Below are positions 27,328 to 37,557 of a DNA stretch of 64,000 bases, piece after piece (positions within the stretch are counted from its first letter, which is position 1; each line of letters begins with the position of its first letter). The translations under genes were made by a program, and so were the position numbers. The stretch comes from a candidate division FCPU426 bacterium (GTDB lineage: Bacteria > Oederibacteriota > Muellerivitia > Muellerivitales > DAHXKG01): NCBI GenBank assembly GCA_027366525.1, contig DAHXKG010000001.1, positions 62,001 through 126,000 on the forward strand. Direction: 5' to 3'. The notes below the pieces were generated by a model. The model was given only the letters and a program-made list of their open reading frames with translations, did no database searches and was not told where the DNA came from.

Positions 27328-29124
27328 TCAATCAATTTTTAATACAGCCATAAAAGCTTCTTGTGGAATCTCAACCTGTCCAATATTTTTCATTCGTTTT
27401 TTCCCCTCTTTTTGTTTTTCTAACAACTTGCGCTTTCGGGTAATATCACCTCCGTAGCATTTTGCCAGCACATCCTTACGACGCGCTCGAATGGTTTCCC
27501 GAGCAATAATTTTCCCACCAATTGCTGCTTGAATGGGCACCTCAAATAATTGTTGTGGAATAATTTCTTTTAATTTTTCGGCTACCGCTCGTCCCCGAAT
27601 AGCGGCTTTCGCTTCATGAACAATAAAGGAGAGTGCATCCACCACTTCGCCATTTAAAAGAATATCCACTTTAACTACATTGCTTGCCCGATAATCAAGG
27701 AGTTCATAATCCAGTGACGCATACCCTTTAGTACAGCTCTTTAATTTATCATAAAAATCGATAACCATTTCAGCCAAGGGTAATTCATATGTAATAAGCG
27801 CTCGTTGCGAGTCCAAAAATTCAGTGTTTTTATGAATGCCTCTTTTTTCTTGGCAAAGAAACATGACCGACCCTATATATTCTGCTGGAACAATTATTTT
27901 CGCAAGAATATAGGGTTCTTCTATAAATTCAATCAAGGTTATATTGGGAAGTTTCGATGGATTATCAACAACTATTGTTTCGCTATTTGTTTTTCTCACT
28001 TGGTAAATAACATTGGGTGCTGTCGCAATCAAATTCAGCTGATATTCTCTTTCCAAACGTTCTTGAACAATTTCCATATGTAAAAGACCTAAAAAGCCAC
28101 ATCTAAATCCGAATGAAAGTGCTAATGAGGTTTCTGGAACAAATGAAAGAGCCGCATCTGATAATTTGAGTTTTTGCAACGCTTCTTTAAGCTTATCAAA
28201 ATCTTCTCCATTGACCGGGTACAACCCACAAAAAACCATGGGCAAGACATCCTGAAATCCGGGAAGTGCTTGAAGCGCTTCTTTCCCGTCTTCAGTAATC
28301 GTGTCACCCACACGCGCTTCTTTAGCTTCCTTAATATTGGCGACAACGTATCCAACTTCGCCAGCTGATAATTGATCGATTTTCTCCATTTTAGGTTTAA
28401 AAATCCCCACCTCTTCGACATCAAACACGCTACCGGTCGACATTAATTTCATTCGGCATCCTTTTTGAATACCCCCATCGATAATTCGAATGAAAAGAAT
28501 GACACCACGATAAGGATCATACATGGAATCAAAAATCAAACCCTTGAGAGGGCTATCCAAATTTCCAGATGGTGGCGGAATATTTTGAACAACCGCTTCC
28601 AAAATATCTTCAACTCCACGACCTTCCTTCGCAGAAGCGAGAATCGCTTCGTTGCCATCTAAAGCTAATGATTCTTCCATTTGTCGCTTGCATCGATCAA
28701 TATCAGCCGCCGGAAGATCAATTTTATTAATCACAGGAATAACTGCCAGCTTTTGTTCAAAAGCTAAAAAAGCATTGGCTAAGGTTTGGGCCTCGACCCC
28801 CTGTGATGCATCAATAAGAAGCAGCGCACCTTCGCAGGCTTTTAAGCTTCGTGATACCTCATAGTTGAAATCAACGTGTCCTGGCGTATCAATCAGATTA
28901 AATTCGTATTGTTTTTGATTTTTAGCTGTATAAAAAATACGAACCGCTTTGGCTTTAATTGTAATGCCTCGCTCGCGCTCAAGTTCCATCTGATCCATCA
29001 CTTGATCACGCATATCACGAATCGCAATTGCGCCCGTTTTTTCAAGCAACCGATCTGCCAGAGTACTTTTTCCGTGATCAATATGAGCAATAATACAAAA
29101 ATTTCTAATCGTTGAAAGATTCAA
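27328..29124 (-). CDS. lepA: Elongation factor 4 (LepA) GTPase
   Basis: Ribosome-associated translational GTPase. G motifs: [32 protein letters not shown] and [12 protein letters not shown]. The LepA-specific C-terminal domain includes [20 protein letters not shown] and [18 protein letters not shown]. The 598-residue length is standard. It begins the lepA-lepB-hemW-hrcA run. Confidence 0.97.
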   Translation of the reverse strand: MNLSTIRNFCIIAHIDHGKSTLADRLLEKTGAIAIRDMRDQVMDQMELERERGITIKAKAVRIFYTAKNQKQYEFNLIDTPGHVDFNYEVSRSLKACEGALLLIDASQGVEAQTLANAFLAFEQKLAVIPVINKIDLPAADIDRCKRQMEESLALDGNEAILASAKEGRGVEDILEAVVQNIPPPSGNLDSPLKGLIFDSMYDPYRGVILFIRIIDGGIQKGCRMKLMSTGSVFDVEEVGIFKPKMEKIDQLSAGEVGYVVANIKEAKEARVGDTITEDGKEALQALPGFQDVLPMVFCGLYPVNGEDFDKLKEALQKLKLSDAALSFVPETSLALSFGFRCGFLGLLHMEIVQERLEREYQLNLIATAPNVIYQVRKTNSETIVVDNPSKLPNITLIEFIEEPYILAKIIVPAEYIGSVMFLCQEKRGIHKNTEFLDSQRALITYELPLAEMVIDFYDKLKSCTKGYASLDYELLDYRASNVVKVDILLNGEVVDALSFIVHEAKAAIRGRAVAEKLKEIIPQQLFEVPIQAAIGGKIIARETIRARRKDVLAKCYGGDITRKRKLLEKQKEGKKRMKNIGQVEIPQEAFMAVLKID

Positions 29125-29208
29125 TTTTTACTTTCTCGTTATTAATATCAAAATATATTTATGTCATCATGAATTCTACGAAATCAGGCTCTAAAAAAGA
29201 AAGGGATT

Positions 29209-29229
29209 TATAAATTTTTTAAATTTATA
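29209..29229 (-). terminator. AT-rich hairpin after the lipoprotein operon
   Basis: A 9-bp all-A/T stem (TATAAATTT / AAATTTATA) with a three-base loop starts about four bases beyond the stop of the last gene in the 38-29 kb operon. T-rich sequence (TTTCTTTTTT) follows after a short interval. Weak as an intrinsic terminator because the stem has no G or C. Confidence 0.3.
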
Positions 29230-29232
29230 TCA

Positions 29233-30000
29233 TCAATAAAATCGGACATTATCGACTTGATAGCTAATTGGATATGAGCCCTTAACATTGTTTGAGCTAA
29301 AAAGCCACTCTAAATACAGTATCTGGGTTAAATCGGTAGGTGAAAGTGTGTTAGGTGTCAGCGGCGCAAATTGAGGAGTCATGCCTGAAAAGGGAAATGT
29401 TAAATGTTGCCAAGTTGCTGATGGTGTCGTTGATAAGTTATCCCCAAAATGATCGTAACACCCACTTGTGCATATTCCTGCCGGTGAGGCTGTAACAGGC
29501 TGCGTACGAGCAACAGCTACATTAAATCGCATCACTTGAACCTGGTTTTCAGCTTGACCACTGGCAGATTGAGCCGGAATTAACATATCCATCATCACAC
29601 CCGTAAATGTGGTAGCCGTATAGTAATTGCCATTGTTCAGAAAAATTTCGAGTTCAAACCCCGGATATTGTCCATTGCCTTGGTCTGTCAAGGTGCCAAA
29701 AATCTGTGCATCATAATAACTACCCGGTGGACCACCCGGCAATACAAAAGGATTATCAATCGTGTTACCTGCAAAAGTGGCATCAAGTGCAAAACCACCA
29801 GTTGATCCAAGTAAATTTGGATTGATCTCGGTATTTCCGGTTTCAAAGTTATCAATATAACTGGTGGGTAACGAATAAATTCCAAATGAACCGGGAGTTG
29901 GCAATTGGCTTTTGCATCCTTGGATAAGATAAAAAAGAACTCCAGTACCTAGTACCAAAAAAAGTATTGATCTGGTAATTGAAAGTTGCGTGTTATTCAT
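29233..30000 (-). CDS. Lipoprotein with carbohydrate-binding-like domain (paralogue 1)
   Basis: A 255-residue predicted lipoprotein: lipobox LIQGC near residue 29, followed by KSQ. The mature domain resembles CBM11/CIA30-type galactose-binding jelly rolls: an opening YIDNFETG, the conserved GICTSGCYDHFG motif, a 'WQHLTFPFSGMTPQF' strand and the final ISYQVDNVRFY. It shares size, lipoprotein start and the C-T-S-x-C-Y-x-H-F motif with the adjacent gene, so the two are tandem duplicates. Last gene of the six-gene operon. It probably binds glycan at the outer membrane; this is inference. Confidence 0.72.
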   Translation of the reverse strand: MNNTQLSITRSILFLVLGTGVLFYLIQGCKSQLPTPGSFGIYSLPTSYIDNFETGNTEINPNLLGSTGGFALDATFAGNTIDNPFVLPGGPPGSYYDAQIFGTLTDQGNGQYPGFELEIFLNNGNYYTATTFTGVMMDMLIPAQSASGQAENQVQVMRFNVAVARTQPVTASPAGICTSGCYDHFGDNLSTTPSATWQHLTFPFSGMTPQFAPLTPNTLSPTDLTQILYLEWLFSSNNVKGSYPISYQVDNVRFY

Positions 30001-30018
30001 TACAGTTCACCCCCGACA

Positions 30019-30786
30019 TCAATAAAATGAAACTTGATCTAAATAATAGTCAATCGTAGAAGTTCCCGCGGCATTATTCCGATCCTCATCCCATTCAATT
30101 CGAATAATCTTATTTGGAGTCCAAGGCGCGTTGTTTCCAAAGGAGGGCTCGGTCAGCAACGAAAATGGGATCTGAAAATACTGCCATTGCCCAGATCCAG
30201 GCCCAGTTGGTAACGCATATCGAAAATGATTATAACAATTCGACGTGCACGTTCCCCTTGGATCATCGGCTGCTTCATCAGTCGCTGCAATCGGAACCTC
30301 AAAAAGTCGTTGTGGCGCATTATCATCGGGCATAATTTTCAAAGCAAATTCAACTCCCGTAAAAAAACTGCAATCATAATATTTAGTGGCCTCTATGCTG
30401 CAACGCAAAGAAAATTGGGGATAGAGCCCGGTACCTGGATCGTCTACCGTCCCTGATAAATGCAAACAATTACTAGATTCATATCCAGGAGAAACAACTT
30501 GCATTAATCCAATCACATAGGGGGCATTTTGTGGCAGTGTCCATGATCCTGCACTATATAAGTAATATGTCGGTCCGTTGGTTGGTTCAAAAATATAGGG
30601 ATTTACTGAAACCTGTCCGTTATCAAAATTACAGATCGTTTGTCGATCGGGCGGATTAGCACTGTATCCCCCTAGCGTGCCTACGCTTTCCATGGTTGGA
30701 AGTTGATTTTTGCAGCCCACAACAACGAGCATGCTTATTCCCAAAAGGATTACTAGGCGCTTAAAATTTAATTGCATATTCCGCAT
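30019..30786 (-). CDS. Lipoprotein with carbohydrate-binding-like domain (paralogue 2)
   Basis: A 255-residue predicted lipoprotein with lipobox VVVGC near residue 25 (followed by KNQLPT, like its paralogue's KSQLPT). The mature part has TICNFDNGQ, GTCTSNCYNHF, a WQYFQIPFSLLTEPSF strand and the closing IDYYLDQVSFY, a CBM11/CIA30-like pattern. It overlaps the porin-like gene upstream by 26 bp, indicating coupling. ATG 30777 (fourth residue) is an alternative start. Ligand unknown; glycan binding inferred from fold and neighbours. Confidence 0.72.
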   Translation of the reverse strand: MRNMQLNFKRLVILLGISMLVVVGCKNQLPTMESVGTLGGYSANPPDRQTICNFDNGQVSVNPYIFEPTNGPTYYLYSAGSWTLPQNAPYVIGLMQVVSPGYESSNCLHLSGTVDDPGTGLYPQFSLRCSIEATKYYDCSFFTGVEFALKIMPDDNAPQRLFEVPIAATDEAADDPRGTCTSNCYNHFRYALPTGPGSGQWQYFQIPFSLLTEPSFGNNAPWTPNKIIRIEWDEDRNNAAGTSTIDYYLDQVSFY

Positions 30787-32929
30787 CCACTGTATTCGTT
30801 ACTGTTGAAAGATTTTGATTAGATCCATTGGTTGAAAAAGCTGAATTCACTTTTTCAACAATCCAATCTAAATAAAGTTTCGATTGCTTCGTAATTGAAA
30901 ACGTGTTCGACAAGAAATATTCCCAATTACTTTCATTGATCGAAAAATTAGAAAAATCACCCAAATCCCCATTATCAAACCAAAATGTATATTGGGCGGT
31001 CGGCGTTCCTTCATATCCTGACTCAACACCTTGAGAATGAAACGGACCAGTTCCAACTTCAAGCCACCATTTAGGGACAATTCTCCGATCAATACCCAAG
31101 ATAACACCAATGCTATTCAAGTTCCCAATGGAGCTTTGCGTATTCTCATCACGAATATTCAACCCAACATTAAATGGTTGATCCAAATTCAAAACATGTT
31201 GGAGATGAATTTGTGGCCCAATATTAACATAAATAAAATGTCGAATAACCGGTGTCGTTGATGTAGGATTTTCCAAAGATACAAATTCCGTTCCAGATTT
31301 ATTTACAACCATATTACCACTAATTTCACTTACAAAATAAATTTTTCCAGGAATTTGCAATTTCAAATTATGGAGAAAATGCAGGGCGAATTGCACGCCA
31401 ATTCCCTGCCGATCGGGTGTGGCTAAACCATAAGGGAAAACGTTGTCCGTCAAGCGATTATAAAACCGGTAAATTCCACTTGGGTCGGTAATTTGAGTAA
31501 AAAACGGAAATCCCAGTAACCCTGGAGCAAATGCTGAAAATGCCGCTGTTGTAGCGTCATAGCTATCATATTGTCGAAGTTGAGCGAGTGGAGAATAATA
31601 CGACGGACTAATTCGAATATAATTTAATTGAATGATTGATCGACCAAATTGGATATTTGGACCGCCAATAACCGCAGGACCACTTACATTGCGACCTGAA
31701 TTAAAAATATCATCCCGAAGCAAAGCATCGGCCAGTTCCATTTTAACTCCAATCGTGACACCTGCCGCAACGGGTATTTTTAAATTGGGAACGACACTTC
31801 CAACCTGATATTGTTGAGCCCATAAAGTCGGAACATTTGGGTTATACGTCACGGTTGGATTCGAATTAAATGGAACATCATACAAGACTGCGTATCCACT
31901 AATCGTTAGATATTTTCTAAAACTCAAAACACCTTTGCCTCCAAAAATCCAATTATTAAACGTCGTTCCAACATAGGTTCCGCCGATTTGGTAATTATTA
32001 TTAACCATATCCGCAAATACTGAAATATTGAAACTTTTTACAGCCGGAGATTGTGGCCAAAAAATGCGAGTTCCGACTTTTAACCCACGCAAAGGATATT
32101 CAGGTTCATGATTTAAATATACAAGCGATTTTGGATATTCATCAATCCGATTCAGGGTTTCTGGCTTGTATTCCAGATCTAAATCATCACGATTCCAAAG
32201 TGTTAAGGGTGTATACGCCTGATAAAAATCGCCAATGTCCATAGACATAAAACTCGGATCCAAGTGAATCGTCATACGTCGCAAAAGAATCGTCACTGAC
32301 TGCTGAGGTTCATTAGCTAAAATCTGAAATTCAGATTTCCAATTGACTTGCGGCGCCACTTCTACTGAAGCATTTAAGTTAAGCACGGTTTGAAAGTAAC
32401 GATTTGAAAAGGGATATGCCAACCCCAATCCATATTCCTTTGAATATGGAACCATCCAAAAAACTCCAGAACCATCAACACGAATAGCATGCCCAAAAAT
32501 AATATCGTTATTCAATTTTTTAAAAATTCTATATTCCCTAAGGTTAAGCGTTTGTTCTTCTTTCTGGAGCTTTTGAACATCTTTTTTCACTGCCGCAACT
32601 TCTGCCTGATATGCTTGCTGCAGTGAAGTTAAATCGGTTTGATCAATTTTTAAATCACTATCAAAAAACGGAGTTGAATGACTCTTTTGGGTCTCAAGAT
32701 TCCGATTGGCTTGAAGTATATCTTGAGCAACCTCATATCGTGTCAATGGATATCGAACTTCGTCTTTTTTCAATAAATTATCTTTGGCGAGTTGGGCTAG
32801 CTCAACATAGGCCGCATTGGATTGTGGAACTTTTTCAAACAAAGAAAGTCCAGCTGCGCTCGCCCCCGTAGAAGCAACCAACATAAAAAATAGGATTATT
32901 ATCAATCTCACTTTAGAAGGTGGATTCAC
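30761..32929 (-). CDS. Porin-like outer-membrane protein (barrel 1)
   Basis: A large exported protein (about 722 residues). Order: signal peptide (LIIILFFMLVASTGASA), a short SLH-like helical region (VELAQLAKDNLLKKDEVRYPLTRYEVA), a coiled coil (EVAAVKKDVQKLQKEEQTL), then an aromatic, alternating C-terminal region of about 550 residues ending YAIKF, typical of a barrel. SIDIGDFYQAYTPLTLWNRDD-like and VFPYGLATPDRQGIG segments recur in the next gene, so they are homologous. GTG 32929 is chosen as the start: GGAG lies eight bases upstream and it overlaps the preceding stop; the frame extends to 33007. Likely an SLH-anchored channel for oligosaccharides; substrate inferred only from context. Confidence 0.75.
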   Translation of the reverse strand: MNPPSKVRLIIILFFMLVASTGASAAGLSLFEKVPQSNAAYVELAQLAKDNLLKKDEVRYPLTRYEVAQDILQANRNLETQKSHSTPFFDSDLKIDQTDLTSLQQAYQAEVAAVKKDVQKLQKEEQTLNLREYRIFKKLNNDIIFGHAIRVDGSGVFWMVPYSKEYGLGLAYPFSNRYFQTVLNLNASVEVAPQVNWKSEFQILANEPQQSVTILLRRMTIHLDPSFMSMDIGDFYQAYTPLTLWNRDDLDLEYKPETLNRIDEYPKSLVYLNHEPEYPLRGLKVGTRIFWPQSPAVKSFNISVFADMVNNNYQIGGTYVGTTFNNWIFGGKGVLSFRKYLTISGYAVLYDVPFNSNPTVTYNPNVPTLWAQQYQVGSVVPNLKIPVAAGVTIGVKMELADALLRDDIFNSGRNVSGPAVIGGPNIQFGRSIIQLNYIRISPSYYSPLAQLRQYDSYDATTAAFSAFAPGLLGFPFFTQITDPSGIYRFYNRLTDNVFPYGLATPDRQGIGVQFALHFLHNLKLQIPGKIYFVSEISGNMVVNKSGTEFVSLENPTSTTPVIRHFIYVNIGPQIHLQHVLNLDQPFNVGLNIRDENTQSSIGNLNSIGVILGIDRRIVPKWWLEVGTGPFHSQGVESGYEGTPTAQYTFWFDNGDLGDFSNFSINESNWEYFLSNTFSITKQSKLYLDWIVEKVNSAFSTNGSNQNLSTVTNTVDAEYAIKF

Positions 32930-35057
32930 AATTAATACTCCATTCTTGAACACGCGATGCATAATTCGCCATATTGTATTGCTGTGTTTGCTCATCAAAC
33001 CACTCACCCCGCAAATCCATTTGTGAATTAATCTTATATTTCAAACCTACAGCAACTGTGGTTTCGCTTAAATTTAAATCCGTTAATGTATAGGTCCCAA
33101 CAGCTGCAGCATCGGTGTAGAATTCATAGGCCGCATAAGTAGTGCCTGTTAAAACATATTCCCAACCCTGAGCACGCGCAGACTCATAGCCCAATGAAAT
33201 CACCCAAGGTGAAAAATACGATCCGGGAGGTACAAAATCCAATTCTCCTATAATTGTTTTTACGGTTAAACTAGTTCCATTGCCGGTTGTATTTTCTTCT
33301 TTAAATTCCCCGCCAACCGTTAGTCGATTTGAAAGTTGAAGTGCGTTACCCAAATTAAGTCGTAACGCTCCATCGGAACTTGAAAATGTTCGAATCCCAG
33401 CAGTTGCAAGCCCACTGTCGGCTGCTACTAATCCGGTTGCCGTAGCGTTCAAAACCCAGTTCGGTTGAATTTCATGTGCTGATGTATAAAAAAATTCAGG
33501 CTTAATCCATCCCTGATTGCCTAACGCAGCAAGAATACCTCCAACAATTCCCTGGCGATTCGGCGTGGCATCGCCATATGGAAATATATTTTCAGCAACG
33601 CGGTCATAGACTGCAAATTGCGGTGATGAAATACTCTGAAAAACCCATTCATTTCGATACCCAATCAGCCCATTATCTTCATTATTACTTGTGGTAAAAT
33701 ACCCAACGCCAGGTTCAGGTGTATACCGCAAGGTTTGTGATCCTGGAGAATAAAAATTCGGACCTACATTTAAATATTTCACTTTCAACTGGATTGTTGA
33801 AATATTTAACTTTGCCCTAAATATAGATGACCAATCTTGATAGGTTCTGCCTGGATTATTAATATCATTATTAAAATCGCTAAAGGCCATTTCATCATTC
33901 ATCGACAGCAAAATATTTGGCGTTAGTGCTACATGTAATTTAGGCCAGAAGCTTCCCAACTGATATCGTTGAGCAAAAGTTGCGGAGTAATTTGAAATAT
34001 ATGGCACTTGAGCGGTTCCAGGGTCATCCCACAACATCAACCCCGTTTCGAGTAATTTTAGATCATTCTGAAAAAAGCCGAGCGATAATTGCCCGCCTGA
34101 AAAATATTGCCCATACTGATATGTTCCTATCGGATTAATTTGCCCAAACATTGCTTGATATCGAATATCGGATAATAAGGCATTTTTTGAAATTTTAAAT
34201 TTTTTGAAAATTTCCCCACCTTGCAGAATCCAACCCGGCCCGCCATTGATATCGGCTAAACCTTCTAAATCTTCTCTGCGCTCTTTAAAGGGAGTCGGTT
34301 CCAGCAATGTATAAACATCATTATAGTTCCATAGTGTCAGTGGGGTATAACTTATTTTAAAATCTCCCAACTGAAGATTCCCATATGAACTATCTCCACT
34401 AAGCGACATCCAACGAACATAAACATAAGGAAACAGTGGGTCCGCATAATAATATCCATATGTTTCCCAAAGCCGGATATCAGTTTGAAAAAGAATATCT
34501 GGAATAGGAATACTAGAAAGATCTAAATCCGTGTAGACCTTTGCATTTCGAGACATGGCACCTATAGGGGCATTCGCTCCAAAACCCCGAAACATATTAT
34601 AATAAGAACGAATATCGCCACTGATATTGGTTCCAGTATTGTCTTTTATAGAATTTTGAGTTCGTTCAATCGCTTGCAATCCTTTTTTTTGTTGCTGCAA
34701 TAGCTTTTGAACTTTAACAACATTTATTTGCATCAATGAAATTTCCGATCGAAATTCTTTTAGTAATTGTTGCAAACTTACATTAGCCGTTTGAGGCAAA
34801 GCTTCTTCTAATGGAGGAGGTTCATTTAAAAATTGTTGAGCCGCCACTGCAGTGAGTTGCGCAATTTGAAGATTCGATTGCGCACTAATCGGTTGATGTC
34901 CAATCTCTTGAGTCTGAATTAATCCAGCGACAACTAAATTTCGGACATCTTGATTTAAATAGGGACTTCGATCACTTGATAATAATGGACCATGAGCCGC
35001 AAAAACTCGGCCGATCCCTAATGTCATTAACGCAATGACTAGACAACATTTTTTCAT
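32913..35057 (-). CDS. Porin-like outer-membrane protein (barrel 2)
   Basis: Exported protein of about 714 residues: signal peptide (MKKCCLVIALMTLGIG ... FAAHG), SLH-like segment (LNQDVRNLVVAGLIQTQEIG), coiled coil (LQQLLKEFRSEISLMQINVV), then a long beta-rich region. It shares LGDFKISYTPLTLWNYNDV and IFPYGDATPNRQGIV with the downstream barrel 1, so they are paralogues. ATG 35057 is preferred over 35090 because AGGAAAACGGGC precedes it and the longer frame would overlap barrel 3. Translationally linked to both neighbours. Confidence 0.77.
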   Translation of the reverse strand: MKKCCLVIALMTLGIGRVFAAHGPLLSSDRSPYLNQDVRNLVVAGLIQTQEIGHQPISAQSNLQIAQLTAVAAQQFLNEPPPLEEALPQTANVSLQQLLKEFRSEISLMQINVVKVQKLLQQQKKGLQAIERTQNSIKDNTGTNISGDIRSYYNMFRGFGANAPIGAMSRNAKVYTDLDLSSIPIPDILFQTDIRLWETYGYYYADPLFPYVYVRWMSLSGDSSYGNLQLGDFKISYTPLTLWNYNDVYTLLEPTPFKERREDLEGLADINGGPGWILQGGEIFKKFKISKNALLSDIRYQAMFGQINPIGTYQYGQYFSGGQLSLGFFQNDLKLLETGLMLWDDPGTAQVPYISNYSATFAQRYQLGSFWPKLHVALTPNILLSMNDEMAFSDFNNDINNPGRTYQDWSSIFRAKLNISTIQLKVKYLNVGPNFYSPGSQTLRYTPEPGVGYFTTSNNEDNGLIGYRNEWVFQSISSPQFAVYDRVAENIFPYGDATPNRQGIVGGILAALGNQGWIKPEFFYTSAHEIQPNWVLNATATGLVAADSGLATAGIRTFSSSDGALRLNLGNALQLSNRLTVGGEFKEENTTGNGTSLTVKTIIGELDFVPPGSYFSPWVISLGYESARAQGWEYVLTGTTYAAYEFYTDAAAVGTYTLTDLNLSETTVAVGLKYKINSQMDLRGEWFDEQTQQYNMANYASRVQEWSINCESTF

Positions 35058-35073
35058 GCCCGTTTTCCTACAT

Positions 35074-37557
35074 TTAAAAGATAAATGCATATTCAGCCAG
35101 ATACTGATTTACTGTATAATCATTTTCAGGAAGATCTAAGTCCCTAAAGAAAACCCGATCAAATCGCAATTCAATCTTTCCGCCCGACCACGGTGGATCA
35201 TAAGCAAGCCCAACTCCAAATTCGTGCGTTCGGTAATGAATTTCTGGATACGTATAACTACAATCCCAATTTTCCCAAGCATAATGCGTCATAACATTAA
35301 TATGCGGTAGTACATGTCCAACCATTAGTGCCGCATCAAAAACTTTTTGCTCAAACATATCTGGAATATTTTGTTTCGATACTGCATTCGACTGAGCACT
35401 CAATCCTGGTATATTCGATGAAATCGCTTGTCCAGAAACTTTATTGTCCAAATCCGTTATAACCACATCTAACGGCGTATGAAACTGAAACATCCGATTG
35501 ATTTGCCACTTATCTGTAATCGCAAAGTAATGATATGTTTTGATTTGAGCATATTGTGCACGTGCTGCTGGGTTTGCTGGATTATACCCATTGGGGTCAA
35601 ACAGTGGTATAAATTGTGAAGCTAATCTGAACTCATAAGCAACATCGGGACTAAATCCGAGTGTATATCCGCGTGCGGCATCAATATTGTTATTAAAGGC
35701 CGCTCGAACTGGAAATGGTGTTGCATATCCACCAAATAAATCCAAACCCCAGACTCCTTCTGTATAGGTATAGTAAGGTTCAATAAATATCCATGGCTCT
35801 AACATATAATCGCCAGCCGGATCTGTGGCAGCCAAATATTCTGTCCGTTGAGCATAGTTTACATTGAAAACAATATCATCTAAAAACGAAGGTAATATCT
35901 TTTTCATCCAGTGATACTTCCGCCCATTCCACCCAAAATCAATTCTCCATCCCTTGCGATCATTTTGAACTGTATTTTCTTCTGCAATTTGTCCATAGTT
36001 ATTAATATTGACATCATCCTCACTTCCAGCATTATATTGACCATTGAAGTTTGAATAGGTCATTGAAACCTGACTTTGAATATCTGAATAATAAGGAGAA
36101 ATAGCTTGATAGAAGAAAGAAAATGGATACAAATTAATTTCTCCAAGAAATGCATTGCCCACCAACGGCGTAACATTTGTTGGATCGGCTAAGTTAACCC
36201 CTGTAAAAAAATGGCTCTGAGCTTCATCTAATGAAATAATTAAAGGATCCAAATCCAAGGTTGCATGAGCAGCATAATCCCGTAAATCCATATGAGGTGT
36301 TTGAGGAATACCTGTAGAATCTTCAAGCCAATATCCCCCTACATAGGTGTCAAGAACATTGAACCACGTTCGTTCAAATTTCATTCCATATTCAAATCGA
36401 TTTGGTTCTAACATTCGTCCCGCTAAAAATGTTGCCATTAATCCTGGTGCCCAACTGATACTCTGACTATTTAATACAAATCCATCAAAAACTCGATCCG
36501 TTGGCGAATGTCCATATCCATTCGGAGTCACATAGCCAATACTATTCATATATGTACTCCAAATTTGGGAATCCGTACTATTATCAAAGGGCAAAATATT
36601 AAACGGATCTGTGAATCGAAATGGAACTTCTGCTGATTGACCCCTTAAGAAAATACCAATATCCGGTAAAGGATTCCAAACCTGATCAAATACATTCGCC
36701 TCCCACGTTCCAAGGGGACCTTGGAACATCCAATTCAATGCCGCCGATGGATCATTAAAAGAAACTGGTGCGTTATTGCCCAGAAAAAGTGTTTCATCAA
36801 TTCCCACACTTAAACTACCTTGCCCAATGGCTGTCCACATTCCTAAATAGGTTTCTTCCGTCCATAGGGATGTATTTTCTTGTGGAATTTTTGCGACCGA
36901 CGATGTCCCATTGGAAATAGTTAATGGACCGCTATATTCGGGTTGAACTGTGTCCGTTTCATAATTAAATGTTGTATTTGAATTAAATTGTGGACTGCCT
37001 AAACTTTTGTTTGATTTAACATATTGTTTTTCGAGATTCTTGTTAACCAAATTTAATTCGTCAACAAGAACGGTTTGATTTTTCAAATTTGCTTGATTAA
37101 GATTTAACTGATCATAAAGATATTTCGCTTCGTGATGCAATTCCCGCAAAAGTCGATGAATGTCCTGGGTCGCCGCTTGAGGAAATACAGGGGGAGGCAT
37201 TGAGGGGGTGGCAACAGCCATTGGCAATCCTTGCGGTATCAAGTTCGGAGCCGTTTGAGTTGGAAAAGTGGTCGTTGAATTTGAATGTTTTAAAAGACTT
37301 GGTTGGGCCAAATAGGCTTTAGCTTTAACTGTATAAAAAGCCAATTGTAATCTTGAAACCGGCTGACCACTATTTAAAACTTTGGTGGCTTCTTTCCCTA
37401 ATAAACCATAAACTTCCAAATGCTTTACTTGTTGATAAATTTTATTTTTAGGTGTGAGCTTTTCAAACATAGATGCCGCTTGAGTAATCGAGGGCCAAGC
37501 TCCAACACCGCCAATAACTAATAGTGTTAAAAAATAAAAAAATCGCGTAACTTTCAA
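35074..37557 (-). CDS. Porin-like outer-membrane protein (barrel 3)
   Basis: The largest of the set (827 residues). It has a signal peptide (FFYFLTLLVIGGVGAW ... TQA), an SLH-like N-terminus (MFEKLTPKNKIYQQVKHLEV, then PVSRLQLAFYTVKAKAYL), a Pro/Thr-rich stretch, a coiled coil (LHHEAKYLYDQLNLNQANL) and a long beta-rich domain ending VNQYLAEYAFIF. The N-terminal design matches barrels 1 and 2 but the barrel sequence has diverged (SWAPGLMATFLAGRMLEPN). It overlaps the lipoprotein gene upstream by ATGA. Role as a channel or surface protein is inferred. Confidence 0.75.
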   Translation of the reverse strand: MKVTRFFYFLTLLVIGGVGAWPSITQAASMFEKLTPKNKIYQQVKHLEVYGLLGKEATKVLNSGQPVSRLQLAFYTVKAKAYLAQPSLLKHSNSTTTFPTQTAPNLIPQGLPMAVATPSMPPPVFPQAATQDIHRLLRELHHEAKYLYDQLNLNQANLKNQTVLVDELNLVNKNLEKQYVKSNKSLGSPQFNSNTTFNYETDTVQPEYSGPLTISNGTSSVAKIPQENTSLWTEETYLGMWTAIGQGSLSVGIDETLFLGNNAPVSFNDPSAALNWMFQGPLGTWEANVFDQVWNPLPDIGIFLRGQSAEVPFRFTDPFNILPFDNSTDSQIWSTYMNSIGYVTPNGYGHSPTDRVFDGFVLNSQSISWAPGLMATFLAGRMLEPNRFEYGMKFERTWFNVLDTYVGGYWLEDSTGIPQTPHMDLRDYAAHATLDLDPLIISLDEAQSHFFTGVNLADPTNVTPLVGNAFLGEINLYPFSFFYQAISPYYSDIQSQVSMTYSNFNGQYNAGSEDDVNINNYGQIAEENTVQNDRKGWRIDFGWNGRKYHWMKKILPSFLDDIVFNVNYAQRTEYLAATDPAGDYMLEPWIFIEPYYTYTEGVWGLDLFGGYATPFPVRAAFNNNIDAARGYTLGFSPDVAYEFRLASQFIPLFDPNGYNPANPAARAQYAQIKTYHYFAITDKWQINRMFQFHTPLDVVITDLDNKVSGQAISSNIPGLSAQSNAVSKQNIPDMFEQKVFDAALMVGHVLPHINVMTHYAWENWDCSYTYPEIHYRTHEFGVGLAYDPPWSGGKIELRFDRVFFRDLDLPENDYTVNQYLAEYAFIF

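Noticed and set aside
29209-29229. AT hairpin as a strong intrinsic terminator
   Set aside because: No G-C pairs and a gap before the T-rich run; kept only as a weak candidate.
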